In this document: positions 1-10,686 of the stretch, piece after piece
Numbering within the stretch: the first letter of the stretch is position 1
Layout of the letters: the number at the start of each line of letters is the position of its first letter
From: Bathymodiolus brooksi
Taxonomy: Eukaryota > Mollusca > Bivalvia > Mytilida > Modiolidae
Length of the DNA stretch: 64,000 nucleotides
Reading direction: 5' to 3'
NCBI GenBank assembly: GCA_963680875.1
Contig: OY804575.1
Coordinates: 106,796,505 to 106,860,504, forward strand
Notes under the pieces: model-generated
Databases searched by the model: none
The model's input: the letters and a program-made list of their open reading frames with translations, nothing else
What the model was told of the DNA's origin: nothing
Made by a program: the position numbers and the translations under genes

Positions 1-346
1 GTAGTAACCAATCGTAACTACTCGGCCATTCTCGCTATCCTGCAAATAACCTCGTATGCATTAGGCGTATAAATCGCACTACTTTTCACATGTCAGTTAC
101 ATGAAAGTTTGATAAAGTTATATTTTAAACAATTTTCTATATTTCAATTAAAGTTTTAATTAGTTTTGCATGATTAGATTTTACTTAGTATGTCTTCAAT
201 ATTGGATTTTCGTGGACTATATTTTTGTGCGGCTTAACTTAACTTAACTTCCGGCAAACAATTTAAGAAGAATTTCTACTATGTACGTACGAGGTTATTT
301 GCAGGGTAGCGAGAATGGCAGAGTAGTTACGATTGGGGTAGTAACC
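1..346. mobile_element. Long-TIR MITE, possibly MULE-like
   Basis: Bases 10-57 recur inverted at about 289-334, giving terminal inverted repeats of nearly 50 bp with a few mismatches around an AT-rich core. The nonamer GTAGTAACC occurs directly outside both arms (1-9 and 338-346), as a 9-bp target duplication would. Long TIRs with a 9-bp duplication are typical of Mutator-like elements, so a non-autonomous MULE is my inference. No coding sequence is seen inside. The left copy starts at the first base of the window, so the duplication could be longer than visible. Confidence 0.6.
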
Positions 347-564
347 AGATTCAGATGACAGACCATTAGGACATTTTACGTTACCTTTACCTAAATAAAT
401 AAATACTTGATTTATACTACATAAATAAGAACAAAGGTATTTTAAATATATATGAAATAGCTATCAAATTATTGCCATATAGGGGACCGTAGTGACGGAA
501 TGATATTTCGATTTGTGACTGACTATTCATTCGGTGACCATCACCTCTTTTTTTCTGTGTTTGA

Positions 565-737
565 TCAAGGCCGTGTCGCTGTGTACTCGATTCAGCGCTA
601 CGTGATATGATACAGTTTATCCAAGTCTTGTGGAAGTCCGTGGTGCTTTATTGGCACTCCAATGCCCTCCATCAATAAAGTTGTCTTCAGAATACAACTG
701 AAATATTGTTCACATTGTCGTTAAACTCCCATAACAT
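565..737 (+). mobile_element. SINE family A, degraded body
   Basis: The stretch follows, with many changes, the body of the tRNA-derived SINE seen in full at 17523-17783: a GTGTACTCGAT segment, a run matching the 'TTTGTCAGTGACTTG' part, a 'CCTCCATCAATAAA' segment, and the end 'AACTGAAATATTGTT...CGTTAAAC'. The tRNA-like head is missing. It lies 3' of the last visible exon of the minus-strand YWTD/D8C gene. Confidence 0.6.
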
Positions 738-849
738 ATAACCAACATAGTTAAATATACGCAATACTAATTTACCTACTTAAGATCTGACTGACAACGT
801 TAACGGTATAGACGTCATAAACTATGTAAGATTTCTATAGTCAACTTAC

Positions 850-990
850 CTACACAGTAAGATGAATTTGTTGATGTTTTTACCATATAATAGACGTAAT
901 ATCCCCCACAGTTGGTAATATTGATGTTAAACGTCGTCTCGCATATATTATTTTCAGTCTGCAAGCATGTTGTCATAGTAACAGATTCAT
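850..990 (-). CDS. YWTD/D8C gene, exon with second half of D8C domain
   Basis: This 141-nt exon reads on the minus strand through '..TMTTC..' to 'NINITNCGGYYVYYMVK' and ends '..SSYCV'. The arrangement C-x-V/I-T-N-C-G-x-[FY]-Y-V-Y is the C-terminal half of the D8C module known from uromodulin, GP2 and OIT3-type extracellular proteins. The donor reads G|GTAAGTTG and the acceptor GGACAG|AT. The exon is phase 1 at both ends, so it joins in frame to the exon at 2876-3079, which carries the first half of the domain. Later exons, and therefore the C-terminus or any membrane anchor, are outside the window. Domain identity is by eye; the matching phases on both sides make this a convincing exon. Confidence 0.72.
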
Positions 991-1080
991 CTGTCCTGTT
1001 AGGTAATGAACCTTAAATGAAATAAAGCATTAAGGGTAAAATATAAATACAGTCTTCAATTAGGAGAAGCAGTGATAATA

Positions 1081-1583
1081 CCACACCCCTTACACACCAT
1101 TACTTCATACACCATTTACGATAACACCATATACCATTACACCACACCCCTTACACGCCATTACTTCATACACCATTTACGATAACACCATATACCATTA
1201 CACCATACTCCTTACACGCCATTACTTCATACACCATTTACGATAACACCATATACCATTACACCACACCCCTTACACGCCATTACTTCATACACCATTT
1301 ACGATAACACCATATACCATTACACCATACTCCTTACACGCCATTACTTCATACACCATTTACGATAACACCATATACCATTACACCACACCCCTTACAC
1401 GCCATTACTTCATACACCATTTACGATAACACCATATACCATTACACCACACCCCTTACACGCCATTACTTCATACACCATTTACGATAACACCATATAC
1501 CATTACACCACACCCCTTACACGCCATTACTTCATACACCATTTACGATAACACCATATACCATTACACCATACTCCTTACAC
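1081..1583. repeat. 61-bp tandem satellite, 8+ copies
   Basis: A unit of 61 bp rich in CACC and CCATTAC words repeats at 1081, 1142, 1203, 1264, 1325, 1386, 1447 and 1508, with a last partial copy at 1569. Units differ mainly at one block: type A has CACACCCC and type B CATACTCC. The order is A A B A B A A A B, which suggests duplication of multi-unit blocks. The array lies in the intron between the two D8C exons. Confidence 0.97.
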
Positions 1584-1723
1584 GATTTACTTTACACTAT
1601 TTCTCATACACTCTTCGTTATTATTGCATTGACGAGATTGAGAACACTCCTAACACGTTATAATAACATATTTCGTTTTAGATTTGTTACAATCAACATA
1701 TTCTATTCTATTCAGGGTTATTG

Positions 1724-1961
1724 TGTTTGTCGCCACTTTCAACACTATTTAAGCCATATCGTGGCAGTCATCTTTATTGGTGGAGGAAACCGGGGTACCC
1801 AGAAAAAAACACCGACCTATCGCAAGTCACTGACTGACTTTATCACATAATGTTACATCGAGTACACCTCGCCATGAATGTGTTTTGAACTCACAACATT
1901 AGTGGTGATAAGTACTGATTGTACAGATAGTTGTAAATCCAATTACCATACGATCACGACC
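1724..1961 (-). mobile_element. SINE family A, near full length
   Basis: The reverse complement matches the tRNA-derived SINE seen in full at 17523-17783. It has a head with 'CGTGATCGTATGGTAATTGG', a B-box-like region around 'GTGAGTTC', a body with 'CCTCCACCAATAAAGATGAC', and the end 'GTGTTGAAAGTGGCG'. It sits in the same intron as the 61-bp satellite. Confidence 0.85.
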
Positions 1962-2875
1962 AGACAAATATTTGTAATCTGTACACATAAATTAATGCAT
2001 GGCCTTCTCTATATCGGCCCGGTTATCATACCCTTCATATCAGGCTAAGGCGCTATAAATAAACAGATAAATACATGACCTTTTCCATATAGGCTCAGAT
2101 ATCATCTCGGGATTACAATATCAGCGCGAGACGCAGTCGGGAGCTGATAGGAATCGAAAGATGGTAGCGTTATAAATGGTAACTTAACATTATAAACAAC
2201 ACCTCTCTACGAGATTTGTTCGCCGAAGGACTGAAATATCATGATCCAAAATCCACATATATTCACATTTTGTTATGGATTCCGGCATGGTATATGCCAG
2301 ACAATGAGCTACACGTGAGAAAGAGGACATAGCTACTCTTTCCGATTGAGAGAAGAGTGTGAGGTAGTTAATACAAGAAGAGTTTGGTGATACCAAAGGG
2401 GTAATAATAACCCGTATATTGCAGAAGAACAGACAACACAATGGCCAAAAGAAAAAGAACAAAAGTACAAACAACGATCTACAAAACACACACATAAATA
2501 TAAAGATCGAGAAACACGAATCCCACTAAAAACCGGGGGTGAACTCAGGTGCTCCAAATTAGAATTAAAAACTCAAAGGGCCAATGCTACAAGGCCCCTA
2601 ACAATATCGTTTTTGTATGTAAATCACATTATATAAACTGGTTGATAAATGAGTTACACCTGTAACTATTTGTTGCTTTTTAAATTACAAACTTTGTAAA
2701 TAAGATATATCACAGCCGTACTGTATAATCTGCAGATTGTTGAAGGTGATTAGTATTAGGTTGATGTACATTCAATGTGTCTAAAAGTTTCATTTTTTGA
2801 TTTTTTATGCCGTAGACGTTATCAATCCTACATATATCCTAAATATGGGTTAAAATATCCGTTAAAATAACTTAC

Positions 2876-3079
2876 CGTTTAACCAGATTGGATAGTAAGT
2901 TTCACATGACAATAAACCAGGAGGGTATGTACACATTTTATCTCCATTATCACTGACAAATCGGTACCAATTTTCATCTAAATTGTCATCACTCAAAGCA
3001 GTATCAACAGTCAGATCCATTTGATATCCACTTGATCTTTTGACTTCATTTTTCTTTTCAATGGAAAAACTACATTCAC
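2876..3079 (-). CDS. YWTD/D8C gene, exon with first half of D8C domain
   Basis: The exon (204 nt, 68 codons) reads from 'GECSFSIEKK' to 'ENWYRFVSDNGDKM', then 'CTYPPGLLSCETYYPIWLN'. The order W-Y-R-F, G-D-x-M, then C-x-x-Y-x-P-I-W-L is the hallmark of the N-terminal half of D8C domains in secreted or GPI-anchored epithelial proteins (uromodulin, GP2, OIT3) and their many invertebrate relatives. The donor is a perfect CG|GTAAGTT and the acceptor is TTGTTTAG|GT. Both ends are phase 1, the usual phase for shuffled extracellular domains. The reading frame continues from the exon at 3398-3658 and into the one at 850-990. Function of the whole protein is unknown; adhesion or ligand binding outside the cell is an inference. 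Confidence 0.8.
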
Positions 3080-3397
3080 CTAAACAAGATGTCATTAAGC
3101 AATTAAACATGATACAAATACAAAAAAGCTACAACATCAATTAGTTTTCCACATACGAATTGCTATATACTATATACGATTCTTCTATAGTGCTTGACTG
3201 AAAAAGTTGGAAAACCATATAACTGGATATTATCTGTTGTAGTTTATATTTTTTTTTAAGAATTCTAGTTTCGTTTCTTTATTAGTTAATCAAGTCGTTT
3301 TTTAACAATAGTGTGTTCGATAACAGATATGTAAAACTTTTATTTAACAGAATGATAATAATATACTGATGACTAACTGGTTAACATTGTACCGTAC

Positions 3398-3658
3398 CTT
3401 TGAATACGTGTATGTCCTTGATGTATGGAGTCTCAGAATGAATCTGAATTTTGGATGAGCCTTGAGATTTAGATTGTTTGTATAAATTGTATAACCCGCC
3501 TTGCGTGGCACTAAAATAAATGGCATTGTCATGCACTGTAATTCCTCTCGGTTCCGACAATCCACTAGTAATCACCTGGACTTCAGAGCCATCTACTTTG
3601 GCGGACATTATATGAGCGTAATCATTATCAGTCCAACAAATTCTCTGCTCTTTTAAAT
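3398..3658 (-). CDS. YWTD/D8C gene, LDLR class B (YWTD) propeller exon
   Basis: The 261-nt exon reads 'QRICWTDNDYAHIMSAKVDG', then 'GLSEPRGITVHDNAIYFSAT'. The spacing I-C-W-T-D ... I-x-x-x-x-x-D-G ... L-x-x-P-R-G-I-x-V ... I-Y-F is that of LDL-receptor class B (YWTD) beta-propeller repeats, with ICWTD in place of YWTD. The acceptor is CACTGCAG|AT after a T-rich tract and the donor is AAAG|GTACGG. It is phase 1 on both sides. It splices in frame to the D8C exon downstream on the minus strand. Upstream propeller exons must lie beyond 3.7 kb on the + axis, but I found none I can support, so the gene is 5'-incomplete here. An extracellular or transmembrane LRP-like receptor fragment is the best description. 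Confidence 0.78.
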
Positions 3659-3730
3659 CTGCAGTGAAATAAATGAACGGTTTATGATATTGTGATCCTT
3701 TACATTTATTGATTAGATAAAGTTTTTGGT

Positions 3731-3997
3731 TAATTTGATTTGATTTGTTGTGCTTAACGCCATTTTCAGCAATATTTCAGCTATATCATGGTGACCCGTT
3801 GTAATGGTGGAAGAAGCCAAAGTACCCGGAGAGAATCACCGACCATGGACAAGCAACTGGTAAATTTTATCACTTGCGGCTGCGAGTCGAGTGCACCCTT
3901 TTTGTAATTTACAAAGCCGGGCGCGAACCCACGGTGATAGGCTTGTATGAGATGTTAGGTAATCCAACTACCTAGCTCACTGAGCCACCCGGGCCCT
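3731..3997 (-). mobile_element. SINE family A2, full length
   Basis: The body is the same as family A ('GGTGATTCTCTCCGGGTACT', a CCACCATTA segment, 'ATATAGCTGAAATATTGCTG'), but the head differs: 'GGGCCCGGGTGGCTCAGTGA' followed by 'TAGGTAGTTGGATTACCTAA'. The 3' end has (AAATC)n, seen here as GATTTGATTT at about 3731. A close sister copy is at 46663-46946 on the other strand. The insert lies upstream of the YWTD exon. Confidence 0.85.
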
Positions 3998-3999
3998 CC

Positions 4000-4910
4000 G
4001 ATAAAGGTTTAGACATATCTTAATAAACAGTGCTGGTAACTAGAAAGTCCTCATAAGTTGCTTTTGAAGCACATTTTAAGATCATCATAAGGGCAGGTTA
4101 AGATATGACAAAAAGGGTAAAAAGCGTTTTTAACATAACAGTTACGAGTCCTTAGTGTATCGTTTACAGATATACGACAAGATTATTATTTCATGTTGTC
4201 TTCTTGGGGTGTTCCTTCATTGGTTTTAAAGAAATGTATTATTTTTCCTGTCAATTTAATCATCAATGTATTTGGAATGACATGCCCCCATCGTAACGGT
4301 TCGATATATGTCCAGTAAGCAAAAGGTGAACCTACCTGGGAAACACTCAAATGCAATATATAATGGCGACTAAAGAAAACTACAAAGCTATTGCAGAATA
4401 TCAACTGCCGTTTGGCAAATGAAATAAACGGATTTTTTAATGAAGTATAATAATCATACTTATTGACTTTCTCTAACATGTGAAAAGCATTTTTTTTTTA
4501 ATAAACACCTAATGAAATGCCTTGTGGATTCACTACAAGAACTAATCAGGTGACTTTGTTAAACGTTGGGTTGATTGAACATGCTATTTCAGTTATGTAT
4601 GTTATATTTTAGTAGCTTTTAAAACTAAATTTGTTTAATACGATTTTCAAAGACAACGTCATAGCAGTCATCTTTGACCTTTATTTATTTAAAATTGGAC
4701 AAAATTATCAATTTACGACCTTTAATTGTTTTTCCAATGATATACAACACATACACATATTTTGGCTTCAAGGCGTTTGAATATTCATTTAAAAATAAAT
4801 AAAGAAAGTTGTAACATAAATACGCATTTTTCCTTTGATGTTTTTATGCAATAATCAACTTAAAAATAGTTAACTTTTACAAACCATGGTCTAACATGAA
4901 GATCTTGATG
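4000..4910. other. Non-coding, no supported gene
   Basis: A minus-strand open frame at 4186-4479 (97 codons) contains a good donor-like CCCAG|GTAGGT near 4330, but its peptide matches nothing I recognise. I see no repeat family or RNA gene in the rest. Confidence 0.5.
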
Positions 4911-5000
4911 TTATTCCATGATTTTGACGTCATAGATCTGTTATTCCATGATTTTGACGTATTAGATCTGTTATTCCATGATTTTGACGTCATAAATCTG
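4911..5000 (+). repeat. 30-bp tandem repeat carrying CRE-like sites
   Basis: Three units of 30 bp share TTATTCCATGATTTTGACGT followed by CATAGATCTG or a variant. The first and third units contain the palindrome TGACGTCA, the CREB/ATF consensus. The second has TGACGTAT. Confidence 0.9.
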
Positions 5001-5034
5001 TCAATCATGTAATTCCTGTTACAAAACATATATG

Positions 5035-5119
5035 CCATGGATCTTACTCATGAACTTATTTAAACCAACTCATCCTTCGGATTCGTTGGTTTAAATAAGT
5101 TAATTCGTAAGATCTATGG
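5035..5119. repeat. Perfect-class hairpin, about 36-bp arms
   Basis: CCATGGATCTTAC...AACTTATTTAAACCAAC pairs with GTTGGTTTAAATAAGTT...GTAAGATCTATGG across a loop of about 15 nt. The arms differ at only a few positions. The fold is the size of an animal pre-miRNA stem, but no family match is claimed. Confidence 0.75.
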
Positions 5120-5451
5120 TATATATAATACTTATTCGACCCTATATTGGGTACATCCTTCACATAGTAACACTATTTCTATACGCGTGGCATGCTGATG
5201 CTTGACATCTCATTCTATCAGTAAACAGACGGATTCGGGGTTAACAAATCGCATTTCATGCATCTTTTTTATAGCTAAAAACTTTAAGTTAGTTATCAAT
5301 AATTATCTCAAAATCAAAGACAAAATATGATGGCAAAATGTATATGGTAGAGAGGAACTAGAATAGATGTGATACAGAGATACTAGATATGAACACCTAC
5401 TACCGACATCGTCAACAGAAGGAACATTTTCTCTCCATGTCATAAAACTAG

Positions 5452-5474
5452 CCCCCCCCCCCCCCCCCCCCCCT
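5452..5474 (+). repeat. Poly-C tract
   Basis: An uninterrupted run of about 22 C. Similar C/G runs occur at 38484, 38904, 39835 and 55258; most of the others lie inside or next to the PIF-like MITE family. Confidence 0.9.
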
Positions 5475-5773
5475 CCTTTTTCCATTCCCGGATCACTACC
5501 ATGTCGCTGAAAATGTTAAACCATAAGAGATATTTCGCCTAATAACACTACAGTATACGTGTGAGCTTGCTAGAAAAAATCAGACATTAATTCACTTCCG
5601 GATAATAATTTTAATCGTGTAAATACTTTTGTCCATTGTTTTTGTCTGAATAATGAAGAGGTTTAGTTTCCCATTTTTTACCAGTTTAACTCAATGGTTA
5701 GGAGAGTGTGATGTTTGTAGTTGAATGGTTTGCTTCGTTATATATTGTTGTTTGTCTACATTTATTTCACTAA

Positions 5774-5930
5774 GGGAACGTCCATTTAACTTTTAGATTG
5801 GTGTCTTTTTTTCTGTCGCCAAATTTTATGGGGAAAAAAATTGTCATGGAGGTTGCAATAAAGATAAATAATCTTTCTCTGCAGTTTTCAACCAGAAATT
5901 TTGGGGTGATTTCTAAAAAAAATCTTACGG
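5774..5930 (+). mobile_element. PIF-like MITE, left half only
   Basis: It begins after TAA with GGGAACGTCCATTTAACTTT, the terminal sequence of the family defined by the element at 32567-34083, and continues with the family's 'GCCAAATTTTATGGGG' interior. The right inverted end is not found, so this is a truncated copy. Confidence 0.6.
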
Positions 5931-5999
5931 TTAAAGACATACATCGCAATGAACTGAGTTTTCGAGCTAGTAAATAAAGAAAATAATATCTAGAGTTAT

Positions 6000-7260
6000 G
6001 TCGCTTTGATTACGAGTTGAATCATCTGTAATTTGCACATAAAACACACCGATTGACACTGTTCTCTTTAAATTTGGCACACAGCTTATCAAGGAAGACG
6101 AGTTTAACATGTATGAATGGGAAATGAAAGCAAAGGTAAAAACGCTACTACAATGTTGCCATTTAGACTGACAATTGCCTGTCTCAATCTAATGTACGAG
6201 CCAGGGGACAGAACTCGTCAGTTTATGTTGCCATTATGTTGAAATGGGTCTATTAGCGGAAATGTGACAGTAATGGGCCTTTTGGTGGAAACGAAGCTAT
6301 AAAGTCCGTATCCTAAAACGATGCTGCAATCAGATTTTTGAGAGGATGCAATGGGTTTTAAACGTAAGCAAAAGTGCATGGGACGAATCGGGTGTTGCTA
6401 CTCTTATCTTGAAAATGTTATAAATGTTACGAAGATTTGTTGGCTCGCCTTCTTTACTTTTTTGTAGTAAAAGATGTAGACAGTCTCTATCCGCCTCTGA
6501 TAATTTATTCTGTCAACCAGTCTAGTGTAATCTGATAATTGTTAGATTTGCAAATAACAATCTCACTCCCCTTTTCCTTCCAAAATCTTGTACACGATTG
6601 GTTTACAACGTGACATAAATATCAGAGGCGGATCCAGACTTTGAAGGGGGTTTGGGGGGAGTTCTGGATAAAATCCATTCGTCTGTCTTTTTTTCTTTTT
6701 GATTCAATTACGACTTTTCTACCTTCGAAAACTGCATTGTTCCATTATTATTATAATGATTATATCTATGATTACATATACTGTAACAAATTTTAATGTT
6801 TTTAGTTACGTAAAATCTTTTATATAAAAAAAAAAATGGAACTTTCCATGTTAAATCATGTCTTTTAAAACAGTTTCTCCTTCAAGTTGACTTATTAACT
6901 GGTTATTGCGCAACGTCAAGCAAGCATTATTTCAGTTAATCTTCAGGACGAAAATAAAGTATATAAAAAATATAGAAATGAGGGAGGAATGAAACAACTA
7001 GGGGACTTTTGACTACCACTGGAAAAGTGTGGACAGTTGGGTAGGTAGTCGTTTCTAGCGGCTACAATGGGCATGCTCTTGTTTCGTAGGGAGCGTTGCA
7101 CTTTCCAAACATATTACACACCATGGTCGACAATCAGGCATTCTGTGTTATAACCTGAAAACTCACAATCGGAGAATTTCCTTTATGAATTCATTATCCA
7201 CCCGATTAAATAAATAAAAAATACCATGATAATTTTAGACTTTCCATAAAAATATATATA
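6000..7260. other. Non-coding stretch
   Basis: No supported gene. 'AGAGGCGGATCCAGA' at 6625-6639 is a fragment of the hAT-type MITE end seen at 16600. The stretch 7000-7160 shares words ('CCACTGG', 'CATGGTCGACA', 'TCAGGCAT') with 40010-40170, suggesting an unnamed dispersed repeat. Confidence 0.5.
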
Positions 7261-7267
7261 CATGTAT

Positions 7268-7452
7268 ATATACAGTCAAACCTGTCTTAATGGGCACCTT
7301 TATATAGCTAACCACTGTCTATAAAGGACAGTCTTATTTTTACCATAAATAAATAGTGCATATAATTCTAACCTGTATGTAAAGAGCAACTGTCCATTAA
7401 GGGTACATATTCAGGTTTCCTTGAGTGTACTTTATATACAGGTTTGACCACA
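7268..7452. mobile_element. Short MITE with CAGTCAAACCTG ends
   Basis: ACAGTCAAACCTGT at the left is inverted as ACAGGTTTGAC at the right. The interior holds two further inverted words around 'TTAATGGGCACC' and 'CCATTAAGGGTAC'. TA-rich flanks would fit a Tc1/mariner-type TA target, but the duplication is not clear. Confidence 0.5.
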
Positions 7453-7888
7453 GGGGCTTGTTACGATTTTTTTTTCACTCTACTCTAAGAAAACTACAAG
7501 GGAGGAATCTCAAATGCCAAATTGCCATACAACACTTTTTCAAAATAGTTTTGTATCGGTGTCTTGACCTGATTCGCCATAATATTGGTACCCATTTGAA
7601 GCATAATAAATATATTTTTGATATTCCTATTCCTTTTTGTCATAATCTTTACCTATCTGCAACTTTAAAGCAATTTTTAACAGAATTTGCAGCACCCTAC
7701 AATCTCCTCCATCATGTTTACATGTCAATACCGGGCCGAATTCCTACGTGCGATTTGATTGAAAGAATATATTATCGACCGCTATGATGGTATATTTTCA
7801 ATATTTCATAGTCAATTAAGACATTTTTTTTTCTAATTCTTTATACCTTGATAAAATTGAATTGGGTTAACAGATACTTTTTATCTAC

Positions 7889-7943
7889 AGACAGTTCATC
7901 AGTGTTAAGATATTTACATATTAACACTGCATGATGAACTGTC
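7889..7943. repeat. Hairpin with about 20-bp arms
   Basis: GACAGTTCATCAGTGTTAA pairs with TTAACACTGCATGATGAACTGTC, with one short bulge and a loop of about 12 nt. It is in AT-rich DNA without other features. Confidence 0.65.
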
Positions 7944-9254
7944 AGTTTATGTTTTCAGAGCAAAAACATAGAAAATATTTTTGTTGCAAAAAAAATATAT
8001 GTACAATGTCAATGTCAATGTATTCATAAAAATATTTTTTTGGAATAAAAAAAAATAAAATAACTATTAAATAATCATAAATCATTTATATTATCAAATT
8101 ATATAGGATTTATTAGTCTATAAACAACACATTGCTAGATATATAGATCAGTTGACTAAAATGTGAACCAAAAGATATGTAATAAACTAATTTTATGGAT
8201 TTTTTTTACTGTATCGTCGTTAGTTTAAACTGTTCCTACGATCTAATCTACGTTTGCATTTGTTGTTTATTAACTATTAATAGACTAGAATTATAGGATT
8301 TAACAACGTTTTGTAGCAATAAAAATGACAACAATATCAATAGCTCAAAAATTACTTATAGTTATGTTGTTCACAAAATTCATTTTTACCAAATAATATC
8401 TTCAGTGGATTATTTAAAGGGATATTGTCTACCAGCTGCGTAATTTTCTCATACCCAAAATTATTGTCGATTTCCGTACTGACCTTCATAAAATGAAGAT
8501 TAAACACCGAATTATTGATGAATACGCTCCGAAACGTTGTTTTTTCGACTAAAAAAGCTGACCATCGTTACAGGAAGCTAATTAATTAGGCACTGACCTG
8601 GGCGAGGCCAACTCTATGTATTTATCTATTTTTATGTCAGTAGCCCGGATGCTGCAGCATGGATATTGAGGTAAGTTTCTATAAAAGTTGAGGAAAAAAG
8701 CTATTTGTGAACCGATTGTATCTAAAAGACGTAGAATAAATAATTTCTGTATCAGGAATAGATTTTCTTTGATGAAAACTACATGCCTTAACAGATTCAC
8801 ACGATATTTCCACGATAACCATTGAAAACATGCCAGGAGGCACCCCATGGGGACAAGCTCAACTACGTATTTTCGATCTGAAATTTTTGCCGGCGTTAAA
8901 AATAACTAAATTAGTTTTTTTCTTCTTATAAGTTATGAAGTTGTTCCCCGAGATTTTGATACACGTGTTAAATTTATTTATTTTACATGTCTGATGAAAA
9001 CGAATGACGTAGCCAGTGTTGTTTTATTTGTTAATTGACTGGAATGTTTCAGAGAAATTTGGACTGGATTAGAAACAAAAGAGACCTTACTTCTAGTTCC
9101 ACAAGACAGTTGCTGCAAAATAATATGGGACTGACCATTTACCTTGAAGGGGGCTATGTCACGTTTTTTCGCCGTAGAAATGTTTTTTTCAGACGCCACA
9201 GAAATCATATTTTCTTATTTTCCGGCGAAGTGCCAATCTAATTAAAACAAGGTG

Positions 9255-9620
9255 AACTGTGATCTAATGCTCACTTATGATACCCCTGCCACTTCCCATG
9301 ATATGGGGTACCTATATGAAGCTTGTGACCAAATACCAGATTTCTGCCATCAATAGTTGTTGAGAAAAATGTGCATATATGTTCAATGTGGATAAAAACC
9401 AACTAAGTCGGCAAACAGGAAGTAGGAATCTGATGGTTCCAAAAACGCTTCCCACGATATGGCATACCTATGTGAAGCTTGTGACCAAATATCAGATTTC
9501 TGCCATCAATAGTTGCTGAGAAAAATGTGACGAAAAATATTTTGCCGGAAGGACGGACGGACAGAGGTAAAACAGTATACCCCCCTCCCTCTTCGGGGAG
9601 CGGGGGTATAATAAGATCTA
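9255..9620 (+). repeat. Dispersed repeat ending in GACGGACGGACAG / GGGGGTATAA
   Basis: A phrase 'GAAGCTTGTGACCAAATA' with 'ATTTCTGCCATCAATAGTTG' occurs twice in tandem, about 180 bp apart. The repeat ends with GACGGACGGACAGAGGTAAA and a GC-rich inverted pair TATACCCCCC / GGGGGTATAA. A shorter copy is at 11876-12012. No coding potential is seen. Confidence 0.75.
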
Positions 9621-10041
9621 AAAAAAAAGTGCGTAGATCTAATTTTAATTAGATTGGCGAAGTGCTGGAATAATTTTGTTTTCTTCAAAATTTTGTTTAT
9701 GATTATACTGTGAAAATGGCAAGTATATGATTATACTGTGAAAATGTCAAGTCGGAATATATTTTTTTCTCCTGTCCAGCCAAATTTTTTTCTTCAAGAT
9801 TCAGAATCAAAATAATTTTTTAGGAAAAAATTAAAATTGAATAGCTTGAGGGGTAAATTGATAAAAAAAAATTGCAAGACCAAAATGGTTCTCCCATATA
9901 CCAACAAAAAAAACGAAATAAAACTGTGGTCATAAGAAAGTCCCACGAGAAAATCTTTCCTTCCAAAATAAGACTTTAATTCTCTAAACTGAATTTGTGC
10001 AAACTATTTCACTTTACAAAAACCGAATTCAAATAAAGTTT

Positions 10042-10066
10042 TCTTATCTTATCTTATCTTATCTTA
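10042..10066 (+). repeat. (TCTTA)n microsatellite
   Basis: Five units of the pentamer, about 100 bp upstream of the acceptor of the ballast-domain exon. Confidence 0.85.
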
Positions 10067-10169
10067 TGATGAATTATATTTCTTTTTTAAATAGAGCTCA
10101 TTTTTCTAGATGAATGTTTAACCATCTGTCTTTACTCTGTTTTTATTAAATCTCTTGTCTTTATTACAG

Positions 10170-10433
10170 GACTTTGATCGGATTGTCCTTGATGAGGCAG
10201 TGTTGGGGGTTGCTAGAATGTTTCGAGAGGAACTTGTAGTAATGCCCCATGACGAGGATTACAACAGATCCAATAGGTATCCAGCCTACCGCCAGTATAC
10301 CATTTGGGCACATGGCAGACTTGGAGCTGGGATCAGACGTGTGATCCCAAGCTGTTGTACTTGGAAAATTAGGGACAAGTATCCTGATCTATATGGACAA
10401 TACAAGGGTTTCATTCCTAGACGATTTAATTAA
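10170..10433 (+). CDS. P2X7-like cytoplasmic ballast domain, terminal exon
   Basis: The exon follows the acceptor TTTATTACAG|GACTTTG and runs 87 codons to TAA. It reads '[18 protein letters not shown]', '[19 protein letters not shown]', '[18 protein letters not shown]', and ends '..QYKGF'. The string A-Y-R-Q-Y/F-x-x-W-x-x-G-x-L-G-x-G-x-R-x-V-I-P-S-C-x-x-x-x-I-R-x-x-[FY]-P is the signature of the zinc-binding C-terminal (ballast) domain of vertebrate P2X7. In invertebrates it occurs as many stand-alone 'P2X purinoceptor 7-like' proteins without a channel. No channel sequence is present here. The upstream exon with the first Zn-binding cysteines is not established; a donor G|GTAAGTTT near 8669, preceded by codons reading CCSMDIE, is a weak candidate. 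The exon is clean, so it is young or under constraint. It lies inside the TTAA element. Confidence 0.82.
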   Translation, partial: DFDRIVLDEAVLGVARMFREELVVMPHDEDYNRSNRYPAYRQYTIWAHGRLGAGIRRVIPSCCTWKIRDKYPDLYGQYKGFIPRRFN

Positions 10434-10486
10434 AACTTGTTCATGAAATATTTTGTATTTTATCTCATATACCCTAATGATAAAGT

Positions 10487-10605
10487 TTACCACTTGCTTC
10501 CATATGGTCGGTGGTTGTCCGGGTACTCTGGCTTCCTCCACCACTAAAACTGGTCGCCATGATATAGCTGAAATATTGCTGAAAGTGGAGTTAAAACACC
10601 AAAAA
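10487..10605 (+). mobile_element. SINE family A2, 3' half
   Basis: It holds the body segments 'TTTACCACTTGCTTCCATAT', 'CCTCCACCACTAAAACTGGT' and 'GATATAGCTGAAATATTGCT' and no tRNA-like head. It starts about 50 bp after the stop codon of the ballast-domain exon, in its presumed 3' UTR. Confidence 0.8.
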
Positions 10606-10686
10606 TTAAAAAAATCTTATTATTATTTTTTGTTCTATCAGCACTGACAACTTCTTCTAAAATGGACTGACAGTCTTTTATATAAT

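Noticed and set aside
4186..4479. Upstream YWTD exon of the minus-strand gene
   Set aside because: A good donor-like site is present, but the peptide lacks any YWTD spacing and no acceptor fits.
5303..5485. Glycine-rich small protein
   Set aside because: The glycine run is the antisense reading of a poly-C tract.
8978..9241. Overlapping frames on both strands as ballast-gene exons
   Set aside because: Neither peptide shows the cysteine pattern of the domain's first half, and splice sites are not convincing.
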